Notes under the pieces: model-generated
Seen by the model: only the letters and a program-made list of their open reading frames with translations
The model's database searches: none
What the model was told of the DNA's origin: nothing
In this document: one piece after another, positions 50,296-58,187 of the stretch
Position numbering within the stretch: position 1 is the first letter of the stretch
Layout of the letters: every line of letters starts with the position of its first letter
Assembly: GCA_035760665.1 (NCBI GenBank)
Contig: DASTSN010000080.1
Location: 1-58,187, forward strand
From: DASTSN01 sp035760665
Lineage (GTDB): Bacteria > Bacteroidota > Bacteroidia > Chitinophagales > Chitinophagaceae
DNA: 58,187 nt
Direction: 5' to 3'
Made by a program: the position numbers and the translations under genes

Positions 50296-50991
50296 TTAGC
50301 TTTCTTTCTTTTGCTTGCGCGGGTTGATCAGGAGTACTTCATCCACAAGACCGTAGTCTTTTGCTTCTGTGGCTGTCATCCAGTAATCCCTGTCAAAATC
50401 TTTTTCAATTTGTTTCACTCCTTTGCCCGAGTGTGTATGAACAATTTCGTACAGTTCGGATTTCAGTTTCCTGATTTCATTTACCGTGATTTCGATATCG
50501 CTGGCCTGGCCGCCGATGGCGCCGCTGGGCTGGTGCATCATAATCCGGGCGTGCTTTAACGCGGCACGTTTGCCTTTTGTTCCGGCACCCAGTAACACAC
50601 AAGCCATAGAAGCTGCCATGCCTATGCAAATGGTGGACACGTCCGGCGTGACAAACTGCATGGTATCGTACACACCAAGACCGGAATAAACACTGCCGCC
50701 CGGGCTGTTGATATACATATTAATATCCCTTGTTCTGTCTGTCGAATCAAGAAACAGCAATTGCGCGGTTACGATATTCGCTACTTCATCATTAATTGGA
50801 TAGCCCAGGAAGATGATCCTGTCCATCATCAGTCGGCTGTATACGTCCATGACTGCCACATTCATGGGGCGTTCTTCAATGATATTTGGAGTCAGCGCAG
50901 TTACCAGGTGAGAGGCATACCCATGCAGCGTATTACTGGAGATGCCGCGGTGCTTAACCGCATATTTTTCAAATTCCGATTTGAGATTCAT
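50296..50991 (-). CDS. clpP: ATP-dependent Clp protease proteolytic subunit ClpP
   Basis: A 231-residue ClpP with the canonical catalytic triad: the serine in GMAASMACVLLGAG, the histidine in MMHQPSGAIGGQASD and the aspartate in DRDYWMTATEAKDYG. A propeptide of about 25 residues precedes NIIEERPMNV, and the gene starts MNLKSEFEKYAVKHRG. It degrades substrates delivered by ClpX. It precedes the paralogue clpP on the same strand. A strong terminator separates it from tig upstream, so it needs its own promoter; only a degenerate box was seen. Confidence 0.95.
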   Translation of the reverse strand: MNLKSEFEKYAVKHRGISSNTLHGYASHLVTALTPNIIEERPMNVAVMDVYSRLMMDRIIFLGYPINDEVANIVTAQLLFLDSTDRTRDINMYINSPGGSVYSGLGVYDTMQFVTPDVSTICIGMAASMACVLLGAGTKGKRAALKHARIMMHQPSGAIGGQASDIEITVNEIRKLKSELYEIVHTHSGKGVKQIEKDFDRDYWMTATEAKDYGLVDEVLLINPRKQKKES

Positions 50992-51083
50992 ATAAATGGT
51001 TTAAGCTTAAGTAGGTACAATGCATCAAATATCCGTCCAAATGCCAAAACCACAAAATTGGTGTCAACTTGGCTGAATGGGAA

Positions 51084-51121
51084 CAAAAAAGGTTGACAGA
51101 TAGCAATTTTCTGTCAACCTT
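51084..51121 (-). terminator. Terminator after tig
   Basis: AAGGTTGACAGA (51089-51100) and TCTGTCAACCTT (51110-51121) form a perfect 12-pair stem with a nine-base loop, followed on the minus strand by TTTTTTG. It isolates tig from the clpP genes. Confidence 0.9.
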
Positions 51122-51141
51122 ATACTAATAATTTGTCTTTT

Positions 51142-52521
51142 TTAATGATGATGGTGGTGCTGGTGTTCTTCTACCAGTTTGGTAAAATCTTCTGCACTGA
51201 TTTCTTTTTCCACAGGTTTTACTTTGCTTTCAGCCCATTCAAATATCTTTTGTGTCTGGATGCGGTTAAAAGCATCTTCCACATATTTGCGATCTTTCAT
51301 CATTCTTTCTACATAGTCGGTTACCCAGGCCTGCTCTTCGTCGCCGGCACTCATTCCCATGTATCCAAAGAGTTGCTGCTTCGCCATATTGCGAATATCA
51401 TCCGGGTGAACCTGTATACCATTATCCCGTACAATTTTGTCTGAAATTAATGTCCACTTCAGCTGGTTGCGAAATACGGGAAATTCATTTTCTACTTGTT
51501 CATCGGTTTTTTCCTGTTCACCCTGGGTTTTAATCCATTTTTTTAAGAAGGCCTCCGGGAATTCAATTTTTGTTTGATCAATCAATTCGTGGTAAGCCTG
51601 GTCCTGCACCTGGTTGCTGGCCTGTCCATCCCAGTAAGCCTGGATTTCTTCTTTAATTTTAGCACGGAAGTCGGCTTCTGTTTTGACCTCTTTGCCGGGG
51701 TATAGCTGGTTGAAGAATTCTTCATTTAATTCCCGTTTTTCCAGCAGGCCAACCTTTGTGATGATCAGTTTAAAACGGGTGTTGCCAGCCGTTGCATCTT
51801 CTTTGGAAAATCCAAGATCTTCCAATACCCATTCGCGTTCTTTTTCATCAAAAGCACTGTTCAGGTCTGTAACAATAAAATCATTGGCCGCTTTCCCGGT
51901 CAGTTCTTTACGTAAAGCTTCTTTAAAATATTTAACAAGTAAAGAATTGTCCTTCCGGATACCATTTTCCGTTTCATTATTATCTTCATTAACCTGCACA
52001 AAGGTTACATTCAGCACATTTTCATCTGAATTTACCTTTTCCTCGTCTTTCATCGTACCATACCGGTTTTGCAGGCGGGTAATTTCATTGTTAATCATCT
52101 CATCCGTTACCTGCACCTTGTAGCGGGTGATTTTAGCTTTTTCCAGGTCGGCAAGGCTGAATTCGGGTTTCAGACCTATTTCAAAATGAAAACTGTAATC
52201 TGCGGGATTATTCATATCCAGCTGCCGCATGTCCAGCTCCACCGGGAGGGGCTGGGCAAAAATGTCGAGCTTGCTGGTTTCAAGGTATTTAATCAATTCC
52301 CTGTCTACGGAGCGAAGGACTTCATCGGTGAAGATGGAGGCGCCGTACATTTTTTTTATCAGGCCTGCCGGAACCTGTCCTTTACGGAAACCAGGCATGT
52401 TGGCCTTTTTGCCATATTCTTTCAGGGCTTTTTCAAATGCGGGGAGGTAGTCAGTTTTCTCCAGTGTTACTGTTAACTTATCGTGCAGTAATCCAATATT
52501 TTCTTTGGTAACTGTTGCCAT
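51142..52521 (-). CDS. tig: Trigger factor, with natural polyhistidine tail
   Basis: A 459-residue ribosome-associated chaperone. The ribosome-binding signature GFRKGQVP lies near residues 41-48, after the N-terminal domain MATVTKENIGLLHDK. The PPIase-like domain (about 150-250) is strongly diverged and lacks the usual FKBP aromatic pocket residues, so isomerase activity is doubtful. The C-terminal helical chaperone arms follow. The protein ends LVEEHQHHHHH, a natural metal-binding-like tail. The gene lies 84 bases downstream of tRNA-Leu on the same strand and is closed by a strong terminator. Confidence 0.95.
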   Translation of the reverse strand: MATVTKENIGLLHDKLTVTLEKTDYLPAFEKALKEYGKKANMPGFRKGQVPAGLIKKMYGASIFTDEVLRSVDRELIKYLETSKLDIFAQPLPVELDMRQLDMNNPADYSFHFEIGLKPEFSLADLEKAKITRYKVQVTDEMINNEITRLQNRYGTMKDEEKVNSDENVLNVTFVQVNEDNNETENGIRKDNSLLVKYFKEALRKELTGKAANDFIVTDLNSAFDEKEREWVLEDLGFSKEDATAGNTRFKLIITKVGLLEKRELNEEFFNQLYPGKEVKTEADFRAKIKEEIQAYWDGQASNQVQDQAYHELIDQTKIEFPEAFLKKWIKTQGEQEKTDEQVENEFPVFRNQLKWTLISDKIVRDNGIQVHPDDIRNMAKQQLFGYMGMSAGDEEQAWVTDYVERMMKDRKYVEDAFNRIQTQKIFEWAESKVKPVEKEISAEDFTKLVEEHQHHHHH

Positions 52522-52605
52522 TGTTGAAGTTTAAAATAATGTCAAAAGTTCCGCAGGTCTTTAAAAAAATTATGCAAAAGAAAACCTGTAGAACTTTCAA
52601 TTCAG

Positions 52606-52687
52606 TGCGGGTGGAGGGACTCGAACCCCCATGCCTTGCGGCGCCAGATCCTAAGTCTGGTATGTCTACCAATTTCACCACACCCGC
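52606..52687 (-). tRNA. tRNA-Leu (anticodon UAG)
   Basis: The minus strand folds into a class II tRNA of 82 bases. GCGGGTG at the 5' end pairs with CACCCGC at the 3' end, with discriminator A. The anticodon stem CCAGA/TCTGG holds the loop CTTAGGA with anticodon TAG, reading CUA-type leucine codons. The variable arm and T-arm GGGGGTTCGAGTCCCTCC are normal. The CCA end is not encoded. A minus-strand box TACATTTG at 52735-52742 could drive it, and tig may be read from the same RNA. Confidence 0.97.
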
Positions 52688-52734
52688 ATGCTCCGGGAAC
52701 AATCAGCTTTTAAAAAAGCAAAAAATTCGGGTTG

Positions 52735-52742
52735 CAAATGTA
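52735..52742 (-). promoter_or_regulatory. -7 box upstream of tRNA-Leu
   Basis: The minus strand reads TACATTTG, an exact TAnnTTTG box, 47 bases before the tRNA 5' end. The -33 element is not evident. Confidence 0.5.
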
Positions 52743-52761
52743 GGGCATTTCAGCAAAAAGA

Positions 52762-52790
52762 AAGGAAAAGAACGCTTTTCCTTAAATTCG
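52762..52790 (+). promoter_or_regulatory. Inverted repeat and -7-like box upstream of rel
   Basis: AAGGAAAAG (52762-52770) and CTTTTCCTT (52775-52783) form a nine-pair perfect repeat with an AACG loop. TAAATTCG at 52783-52790 is one mismatch from TAnnTTTG and ends six bases before the ATG at 52797, so the message may be nearly leaderless. The repeat could be an operator. Confidence 0.4.
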
Positions 52791-52796
52791 TAATTG

Positions 52797-55037
52797 ATGG
52801 AAACTGTAGCGCAGATACCGAAATATAACCTGACAGAAGAGCAGGAGAAGAAACTCATTTTACGAGAATACCGTGCCCTGCTTCGCTCATTGAAGGCCAA
52901 GTTGAAGCCCGGCGACCGTAAACTTATTCGGCATGCTTTTGAAATGGCAGCTGAGGCTCATAAGTCCATGCGCCGTAAAAGTGGTGAGCCGTATATCCTT
53001 CATCCGCTGGCGGTGGCGCGGATTTGTGTGGAGGAAATTGGCCTCGGTGTACGGTCCACTATCTGCTCATTAATGCACGATACGGTGGAAGATACCGATG
53101 TAACACTGGAAGACGTGGAACGGGAGTTTGGCAGTGAAATAGCCCGGATTGTGGATGGGCTTACGAAAATTGCAACAGTTATTGATGTAAATGCTTCGCA
53201 GCAGGCAGAAAATTTTAAAAAAATTCTGCTCACCCTCACCGATGATCCCCGGGTGATCCTGATAAAACTGGCCGACCGCTTGCATAATATGCGGACGCTC
53301 GATAGCATGAAGCCGGAAAAGCAATTGAAAATTTCGTCGGAAACGGTGTACGTCTACGCCCCGCTGGCGCACCGGATGGGGTTGTACAATATCAAAACTG
53401 AAATGGAAGACCTGGCCATGAAATACATGGAGCCCCAGACGTACAAAGAAATTGCCAAAAAACTCGCTGAAACGAAAAGAGAGCGGACTCGTTATATTAA
53501 TGAGTTTATTAAGCCCCTCAAAGACCAGCTCGAAAAAGGCGGGTTTAAGTTTGAAATATATGGTCGTCCCAAAAGCATTCATTCCATCTGGAATAAGATG
53601 CGAAAAAAAGGCGTAGCTTTTGAAGAAGTGTATGACCTGTTTGCCATTCGCATTATACTTGATTCACCACCGGAAAAAGAAAAAGAAGATTGCTGGAAAG
53701 TCTATTCAGTAATAACCGATGAATATACGCCATCTCCGGAACGCCTCCGCGACTGGCTCAGCAACCCCAAGAGCAATGGATACGAAGCTTTGCACACTAC
53801 TGTGATGGGGCCCCAGGGCAAGTGGGTGGAGGTGCAGATTCGTACCAAGCGTATGAATGAAATAGCTGAAAAAGGACTAGCTGCCCACTGGAAATATAAA
53901 GAAGGAACTGCCGATGAAAGCCGCTTTGACCAGTGGTTTCAGCAGATACGGGAAATGATTGGCAGCCAGGATACCGACAGCATCGATTTTCTGCAGGATT
54001 TTAAAACCAGTTTTCTTGCCGAGGAAATTTATGTATACACACCCAAAGGCGATGTAAAAATGCTGCCAACCGGCTCCACAGCGCTTGATTTTGCGTTTTC
54101 CATTCACAGTGCCATTGGTACAAAATGTATCGGGGCAAAAGTGAACCATAAACTGGTGCCGCTGAGCCATAAATTACGGAGCGGCGACCAGATAGAGATC
54201 ATTACCAGCAACAAGCAAAAACCTTCGGAAGACTGGCTTTCATTTGTGGTCACAGCAAAAGCACGAACCAAAATCAAGGATGCTTTAAAGGAGGAAAAAC
54301 GAAAAATCGCTGATGACGGAAAATATGTTTTGCAAAGAAAGGTAGAAGCAATGGGCGCAGCATTTTCCCAGGGTAATATTGACGAAATCGTCTCTTTCTA
54401 TAAACTCAGTTCCGGCCTCGACCTGTTTTACCAGATTGCTATTAAAAATATCGATCTGAAAGAACTTAAAGATTTTAAAGTGCTGGGCGACAGGCTTGAG
54501 GCGCCAAAGCCCGTCAAACTCAACAATGAAAGCAAAACTGAACATGCACATGGGTCAGCACTTTCTAAAAAAGATGCAGAACTGATCATTTTTGGCGAAA
54601 GCAGCGATCGAATTGTTTACAACCTGGCCAATTGCTGTAAACCCATTCCCGGCGACGATGTTTTTGGTTTTGTCACCACCGGCAAAGGCCTGACGATTCA
54701 CCGAACCAACTGCCCCAATGCTGCCAAGCTGCTGGCCAACTACGGGCACAGGGTAGTAAAAACAAAATGGGCAAAGAATAAAGAAATTTCCTTCCTGACC
54801 GGCCTGCAAATTATTGGCATGGATGATGTTGGCGTGATTCATAAAATCACCAACCTGATATCCGGTGAATTAAAAATCAATATTGCCGCACTGACTGTTG
54901 AGGCAAAAGAAGGATTATTCCGTGGGGATATTAAACTTTTTGTGCATGACAAAGAGGAACTGGATAACCTGGTACAAAGGTTAAAAAGTCTTCCCGGCAT
55001 CGAGTCTGTGGAACGATTTGATGCAGAAGCAGCATAG
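52797..55037 (+). CDS. rel: Bifunctional (p)ppGpp synthetase/hydrolase Rel
   Basis: A 746-residue RelA/SpoT homologue controlling the alarmone (p)ppGpp. The HD hydrolase domain keeps H69 and HDTVED at 94-99 with DGLTKI after it. The synthetase domain has YGRPKSIHSIWNKM, RIILDSPPE and NGYEALHTTVMGP. The motif that marks bifunctional enzymes as RXKD reads RLRD here. TGS (EEIYVYTPKGDVKML) and a C-terminal zinc-finger and ACT domain complete the protein. The ATG at 52797 directly follows a TTG that is also in frame; ATG is preferred. Both activities look intact. purA follows on the same strand. Confidence 0.96.
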   Translation: METVAQIPKYNLTEEQEKKLILREYRALLRSLKAKLKPGDRKLIRHAFEMAAEAHKSMRRKSGEPYILHPLAVARICVEEIGLGVRSTICSLMHDTVEDTDVTLEDVEREFGSEIARIVDGLTKIATVIDVNASQQAENFKKILLTLTDDPRVILIKLADRLHNMRTLDSMKPEKQLKISSETVYVYAPLAHRMGLYNIKTEMEDLAMKYMEPQTYKEIAKKLAETKRERTRYINEFIKPLKDQLEKGGFKFEIYGRPKSIHSIWNKMRKKGVAFEEVYDLFAIRIILDSPPEKEKEDCWKVYSVITDEYTPSPERLRDWLSNPKSNGYEALHTTVMGPQGKWVEVQIRTKRMNEIAEKGLAAHWKYKEGTADESRFDQWFQQIREMIGSQDTDSIDFLQDFKTSFLAEEIYVYTPKGDVKMLPTGSTALDFAFSIHSAIGTKCIGAKVNHKLVPLSHKLRSGDQIEIITSNKQKPSEDWLSFVVTAKARTKIKDALKEEKRKIADDGKYVLQRKVEAMGAAFSQGNIDEIVSFYKLSSGLDLFYQIAIKNIDLKELKDFKVLGDRLEAPKPVKLNNESKTEHAHGSALSKKDAELIIFGESSDRIVYNLANCCKPIPGDDVFGFVTTGKGLTIHRTNCPNAAKLLANYGHRVVKTKWAKNKEISFLTGLQIIGMDDVGVIHKITNLISGELKINIAALTVEAKEGLFRGDIKLFVHDKEELDNLVQRLKSLPGIESVERFDAEAA

Positions 55038-55129
55038 CGATAAACGTACATTCGTCATTTAGTTTACACCCGGTGCATAAATTTTCAAAACAACAAAAGC
55101 TGAAATGCGGTGACTAATAGCTGATACCT

Positions 55130-55137
55130 TATTTTTG
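55130..55137 (+). promoter_or_regulatory. -7 box of the purA promoter
   Basis: TATTTTTG fits TAnnTTTG and ends 22 bases before the purA ATG. No clear -33 TTTG is present at the expected spacing. Confidence 0.5.
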
Positions 55138-55159
55138 CCGCCGTTATAAAGAAAAATCA

Positions 55160-56425
55160 ATGGTTGATGTAATTCTCGGTCTTCAATGGGGTGATGAAGG
55201 AAAAGGTAAAATCGTAGATTATTTTGCAAAAGCATATGATGTTGTAGCCCGTTTCCAGGGTGGTCCCAATGCAGGTCATACGTTGTATGTTGGTGATAAA
55301 AAAATTGTCTTACACCAAATTCCTTCCGGTGTTTTTCATCCAAATGCAACAAACCTGATCGGTAATGGCGTAGTGCTGGACCCCGTCACACTGAAAAAAG
55401 AATGTGATACAGTGGCTTCTTTTGGTATTGATCTGCGCAAGAATCTTTTTATTTCCGAGAGGGCACACCTGATTTTACCAACGCACCGGGCACTGGATAA
55501 AGCAGCTGAGCTGTCAAAAGGGAATGAAAAAATTGGGTCGACCCTGAAAGGGATCGGACCCACTTATATGGACAAAACCGGCAGGAATGGTTTGCGTGTG
55601 GGAGATATCCTCGATAAAAACTTTACCACCTCTTACATTAAACTCCGCCTGAAACACCAGCGTTTACTGGATAATTACGCCTTCACAGAAGATATATCAG
55701 CGTGGGAAGAAGAATTTTTTGAAGCACTTGAATTTCTAAAGCAATTGAACATTGTAAACGGTGAGTATTTTATTAACGAGCAGTTGCAGCAGGGAAAAAA
55801 AGTGTTGGCAGAAGGTGCACAGGGCAGTATGCTGGATATTGATTTCGGAACATTTCCGTATGTAACGTCGTCCAATACCATTTCGGCCGGTGTGTGCAGC
55901 GGGCTGGGAGTGTCGCCGCAAAAAATCAGGGAAGTGATCGGCGTAACGAAAGCATATTGCACACGGGTTGGCGGAGGCCCTTTCCCTACTGAACTTACTG
56001 ATGAAACTGGAGAGGAGTTGCGGAAACTGGGCAACGAATTTGGTGCAACAACAGGGCGCCCTCGTCGTTGCGGCTGGATTGACCTGGTGGCGCTTCGCTT
56101 TGCCTGCATGGTCAATGGTGTTACACAAATTGTTATGACCAAAGCCGATGTGCTGGATACTTTTAAAGATTTACAGGTTTGTACGGCTTACACCATTGAT
56201 GGCGAGAGAACCGACAAGATACCGTTTGCAATTGTAAAAGCAACAATTGAACCGGTGTTAAAAAAAATCGCCGGCTGGAATACCTCCACCGGTGCAGCGA
56301 AATCTTCAGCAGAGTTGCCTGAAAACATGCGGAGTTACGTAACATTTATCAATCAATATCTTGGCGTGGATATTCGCTATATCTCAAATGGCCCGGGAAG
56401 GGATCAGTTGATAACAATTTCCTGA
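55160..56425 (+). CDS. purA: Adenylosuccinate synthetase
   Basis: A 421-residue enzyme that joins IMP and aspartate using GTP, the first committed step to AMP. The N-terminal P-loop-like motif LGLQWGDEGKGKIVDY is at about 5-20, followed by QGGPNAGHTLY with the catalytic histidine. Further on are KIGSTLKGIGPTYMDKTGR and GLGVSPQKIREVIGVTKAYC, then the substrate loop GATTGRPRRCGW near residue 295. The length matches the family. It is separated from rel by 122 bases, enough for its own promoter. Confidence 0.97.
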   Translation: MVDVILGLQWGDEGKGKIVDYFAKAYDVVARFQGGPNAGHTLYVGDKKIVLHQIPSGVFHPNATNLIGNGVVLDPVTLKKECDTVASFGIDLRKNLFISERAHLILPTHRALDKAAELSKGNEKIGSTLKGIGPTYMDKTGRNGLRVGDILDKNFTTSYIKLRLKHQRLLDNYAFTEDISAWEEEFFEALEFLKQLNIVNGEYFINEQLQQGKKVLAEGAQGSMLDIDFGTFPYVTSSNTISAGVCSGLGVSPQKIREVIGVTKAYCTRVGGGPFPTELTDETGEELRKLGNEFGATTGRPRRCGWIDLVALRFACMVNGVTQIVMTKADVLDTFKDLQVCTAYTIDGERTDKIPFAIVKATIEPVLKKIAGWNTSTGAAKSSAELPENMRSYVTFINQYLGVDIRYISNGPGRDQLITIS

Positions 56426-56520
56426 AAAAAACGAGATAATTTGCACTGAAAAAATTTCTTTAAAAAATTTGGCTAATTAAAAAGTTCGCTGAAATTTTAC
56501 AATTCTAATCCTGTTAGACT

Positions 56521-56967
56521 ATGGCATCTAAATCTGATAAGGAAAAAAAATCCACGGGGAAAACTAAATCCGGTACCCGGAAAGAATCCGTAAAGAAAGC
56601 ATCTTCCAAGCCTGCTAAGCAGACGGAAGAAGACGAGGAAGATTTTGAGGACGACGAAGAAATGGAAACAACCAAAACGTCGGGTAAAAATAGCAAAGCA
56701 GCAGCATCCTCAAAGAAAACAAAAAGTGATGATGATGACGAGGACGACGATGACGTAGAAGAAGAAGTGGATGATTGGGACAAAGTGGAAGAGGAAGAAG
56801 AATGGGATCCCGATTTTGAGGAGTTTGACCTGCCGAAATCAAAAGCTAAAAAAGGCAGCGGCGGTAAAAAGGGCGATGATGATGACGATTTTAAAATCGA
56901 CGATGAGTTCAAAGACATGGACTTGTTTAACGATAGCGGTTTTGATGATGACGAAGATGATTTCTGA
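56521..56967 (+). CDS. Extremely acidic, low-complexity protein (148 aa)
   Basis: A 148-residue protein in which Asp, Glu, Lys and Ser make up most of the chain. The first part is lysine- and serine-rich (residues 1-40), followed by alternating acid runs such as EEDEEDFEDDEEMETT, DDDDEDDDDVEEEVDDWDKV and DDDDDFKIDDEFKDMDLFN. It has no signal peptide, no membrane segment and no fold that I recognise. It ends GFDDDEDDF. The frame is intact over its whole length in a moderate-GC genome, so it is a real gene. It lies between purA and pabB on the same strand, 95 bases after the former and 21 before the latter. It may bind nucleic-acid-associated or basic proteins; this is inference. Confidence 0.85.
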   Translation: MASKSDKEKKSTGKTKSGTRKESVKKASSKPAKQTEEDEEDFEDDEEMETTKTSGKNSKAAASSKKTKSDDDDEDDDDVEEEVDDWDKVEEEEEWDPDFEEFDLPKSKAKKGSGGKKGDDDDDFKIDDEFKDMDLFNDSGFDDDEDDF

Positions 56968-56988
56968 CGACTTATTTCTATTATTCAT

Positions 56989-58187
56989 TTGAATAAATCA
57001 ACTACGACTAACTGCTTTATTTTTTCTGAACAAAGCGATTTGATGAAACAGCGAATGCTGAACTGGGTACAACAGTTCAGCATTTTTTGTTTACTGGATA
57101 ATCATCAATACCAGATTGCCCCCCACAGCGAGGAGTTTTTACTGGCTGCTGGCATGCGTCGCAGTATATCATTGCCGGCTGGGCAGGCACTTGCTTCATT
57201 ACAGGCATTTATTAATGAGAAACCGGCCTGGCTTTTTGGCCACCTGGCCTACGATGTAAAAAATGAAACAGCATCCTTACATTCATCTCATCCCGATCAC
57301 CTGCAATTTCCAGATGTTTTTTTCTTTGAACCGGAAATACTGATAAGGGTTTCGGGCAGCCAGCTTGAAATTTCTGCAGAAGATCCTGCAGCCGTTTTCG
57401 CGGCTATCTCACGAACCAGCCAGGCTTTCCCCGCAGAAGCTGCACAAAGATTGAAGATTCAAAACAGGATGAGTAAAGAAGCTTACATTGATATTATCCG
57501 GCAGCTTCAGCAGCACATCCGGCGCGGCGATTGTTATGAAATTAATTTCTGCCAGGAATTTTATGCTGAAAATGCCAGCATAAATCCGTTGCTGCTGTAT
57601 GAACGATTGAGCTCTCTTTCTCCCAATCCTTTTGCCGGTTTGTATAAAGTGCATGACAAGTTCCTGGTATGTGCAAGCCCCGAACGATTTTTAAAAAAAC
57701 AAGGAAATAAAATTCTTTCGCAACCCATCAAAGGAACAATCAGGCGAACACGTACTGATGCAACAACGGATGACAAGCTAAAACAGGAACTTTTCAGCAG
57801 CGCCAAAGACAAAGCAGAAAACGTGATGGTTGTGGACCTGGTGCGCAATGACCTTGCAAAAATATGTATAGAAGGAACAGTTAGGGTAGAAGAGTTGTAC
57901 GGCATTTATTCCTTTCCGCAAGTGCATCAAATGATTTCAACGGTTAGCGGACAATTGAAAAACGATGCCTCTTTTGAAAATATCATACAGGCTACGTTCC
58001 CGATGGGTTCTATGACAGGAGCCCCTAAAAAGCGGGTCATGGAATTGATTGAGCAATATGAAAAAACGCGAAGGAGCATTTTTTCCGGGGCACTTGGTTA
58101 TATAAATCCTGAGGGAGATTTTGATTTTAATGTGGTGATCCGGAGTATTATGTATAATGCAGGGCGCCGGTATCTTTCATTCCAGGC
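56989..58187 (+). CDS. pabB: Aminodeoxychorismate synthase component I (PabB), C-terminally cut by the window
   Basis: The gene runs off the right edge; about 400 codons are visible. It is a chorismate-binding enzyme that aminates chorismate toward para-aminobenzoate and folate. Key motifs are RGDCYEINFCQEF near the catalytic region, QPIKGTIRR with the PIKGT lysine typical of PabB rather than TrpE (PIAGT), and FPMGSMTGAPKKRVMELIE, followed by FDFNVVIRSI. The best start is TTG at 56989, which gives MNKSTTTNCFIF, in keeping with the N-terminus expected of the family. An ATG at 57043 is the alternative. The partner PabA is not in view. Confidence 0.9.
   Translation, partial: MNKSTTTNCFIFSEQSDLMKQRMLNWVQQFSIFCLLDNHQYQIAPHSEEFLLAAGMRRSISLPAGQALASLQAFINEKPAWLFGHLAYDVKNETASLHSSHPDHLQFPDVFFFEPEILIRVSGSQLEISAEDPAAVFAAISRTSQAFPAEAAQRLKIQNRMSKEAYIDIIRQLQQHIRRGDCYEINFCQEFYAENASINPLLLYERLSSLSPNPFAGLYKVHDKFLVCASPERFLKKQGNKILSQPIKGTIRRTRTDATTDDKLKQELFSSAKDKAENVMVVDLVRNDLAKICIEGTVRVEELYGIYSFPQVHQMISTVSGQLKNDASFENIIQATFPMGSMTGAPKKRVMELIEQYEKTRRSIFSGALGYINPEGDFDFNVVIRSIMYNAGRRYLSFQ

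Noticed and set aside
56514..56918. A serine-rich minus-strand open frame opposite the acidic protein
   Set aside because: Long acidic codon runs read backward give serine-rich open frames by chance. The plus-strand frame fits the purA-pabB operon better.
1..58187. CRISPR arrays, insertion sequences, prophage or integrases
   Set aside because: I saw no repeat-spacer periodicity, no transposase or integrase motifs and no flanking duplications. Gene content is core-like throughout.

Overview
This looks like a chromosomal segment of a Bacteroidota bacterium, most likely Chitinophagaceae/Chitinophagales. The supporting signs are a LpxC-FabZ fusion, a PorX-type regulator of the type IX secretion system (T9SS), a protease with a T9SS sorting tail, a bacterial geranylgeranylglyceryl phosphate synthase, many promoters of the Bacteroidota form TTTG-N19..21-TAnnTTTG, and few Shine-Dalgarno sequences. 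There is no transposon, phage, CRISPR array or integrase. Most of the window is core genome.

Layout. 1-4.8 kb (minus): complex I operon nuoA-B-C-D-H-I with nuoE, F and G absent between D and H, preceded by a ferredoxin-NADP-reductase-like flavoprotein. 4.8-5.2 kb: a non-coding stretch with a strong orphan minus-strand terminator and nested inverted repeats. 5.2-14.1 kb (plus): mfd and a 1793-residue secreted subtilase. 14.2-21.6 kb (minus): a small protein, gyrB, the lipid A genes lpxC-fabZ and lpxD with a stand-alone HATPase between them, and an HD hydrolase. 21.7-24.7 kb (plus): porX, a small conserved protein and a PhnP-like metallo-hydrolase. 24.7-32.5 kb: a hairpin-ended leader and acyl-CoA dehydrogenase, an ABC exporter, rbfA, a LolC/E-like permease, an orphan transketolase N-half, a WecA-type transferase and frr. 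32.5-42.5 kb: EamA transporter, PPK2, mscL, a DUF3078 protein, scpA, OsmC, dxs, a LytS/LytR two-component pair and an M28 peptidase. 42.5-44.3 kb: GGGP synthase and about 0.9 kb of decayed sequence. 44.3-52.7 kb: B12-dependent nrdJ, two tiny genes, clpX, two clpP, tig and tRNA-Leu(UAG). 52.8-58.2 kb (plus): rel, purA, an extremely acidic protein and pabB (cut by the window end).

Functional links. PorX and the T9SS-tagged protease belong to one secretion pathway, and PorX sits divergently beside a lipid A cluster; in this phylum T9SS cargo is often anchored to a lipopolysaccharide. The tig-clpP-clpP-clpX block is a protein folding and degradation module, but terminators and promoters split it into at least three transcription units. 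The most unusual items are the complex I gene order with its flavoprotein neighbour, the candidate structured RNA before mfd, the promoter-hairpin leader before the acyl-CoA dehydrogenase, the recurrent near-leaderless promoters, and two genes of 40 and 49 codons.
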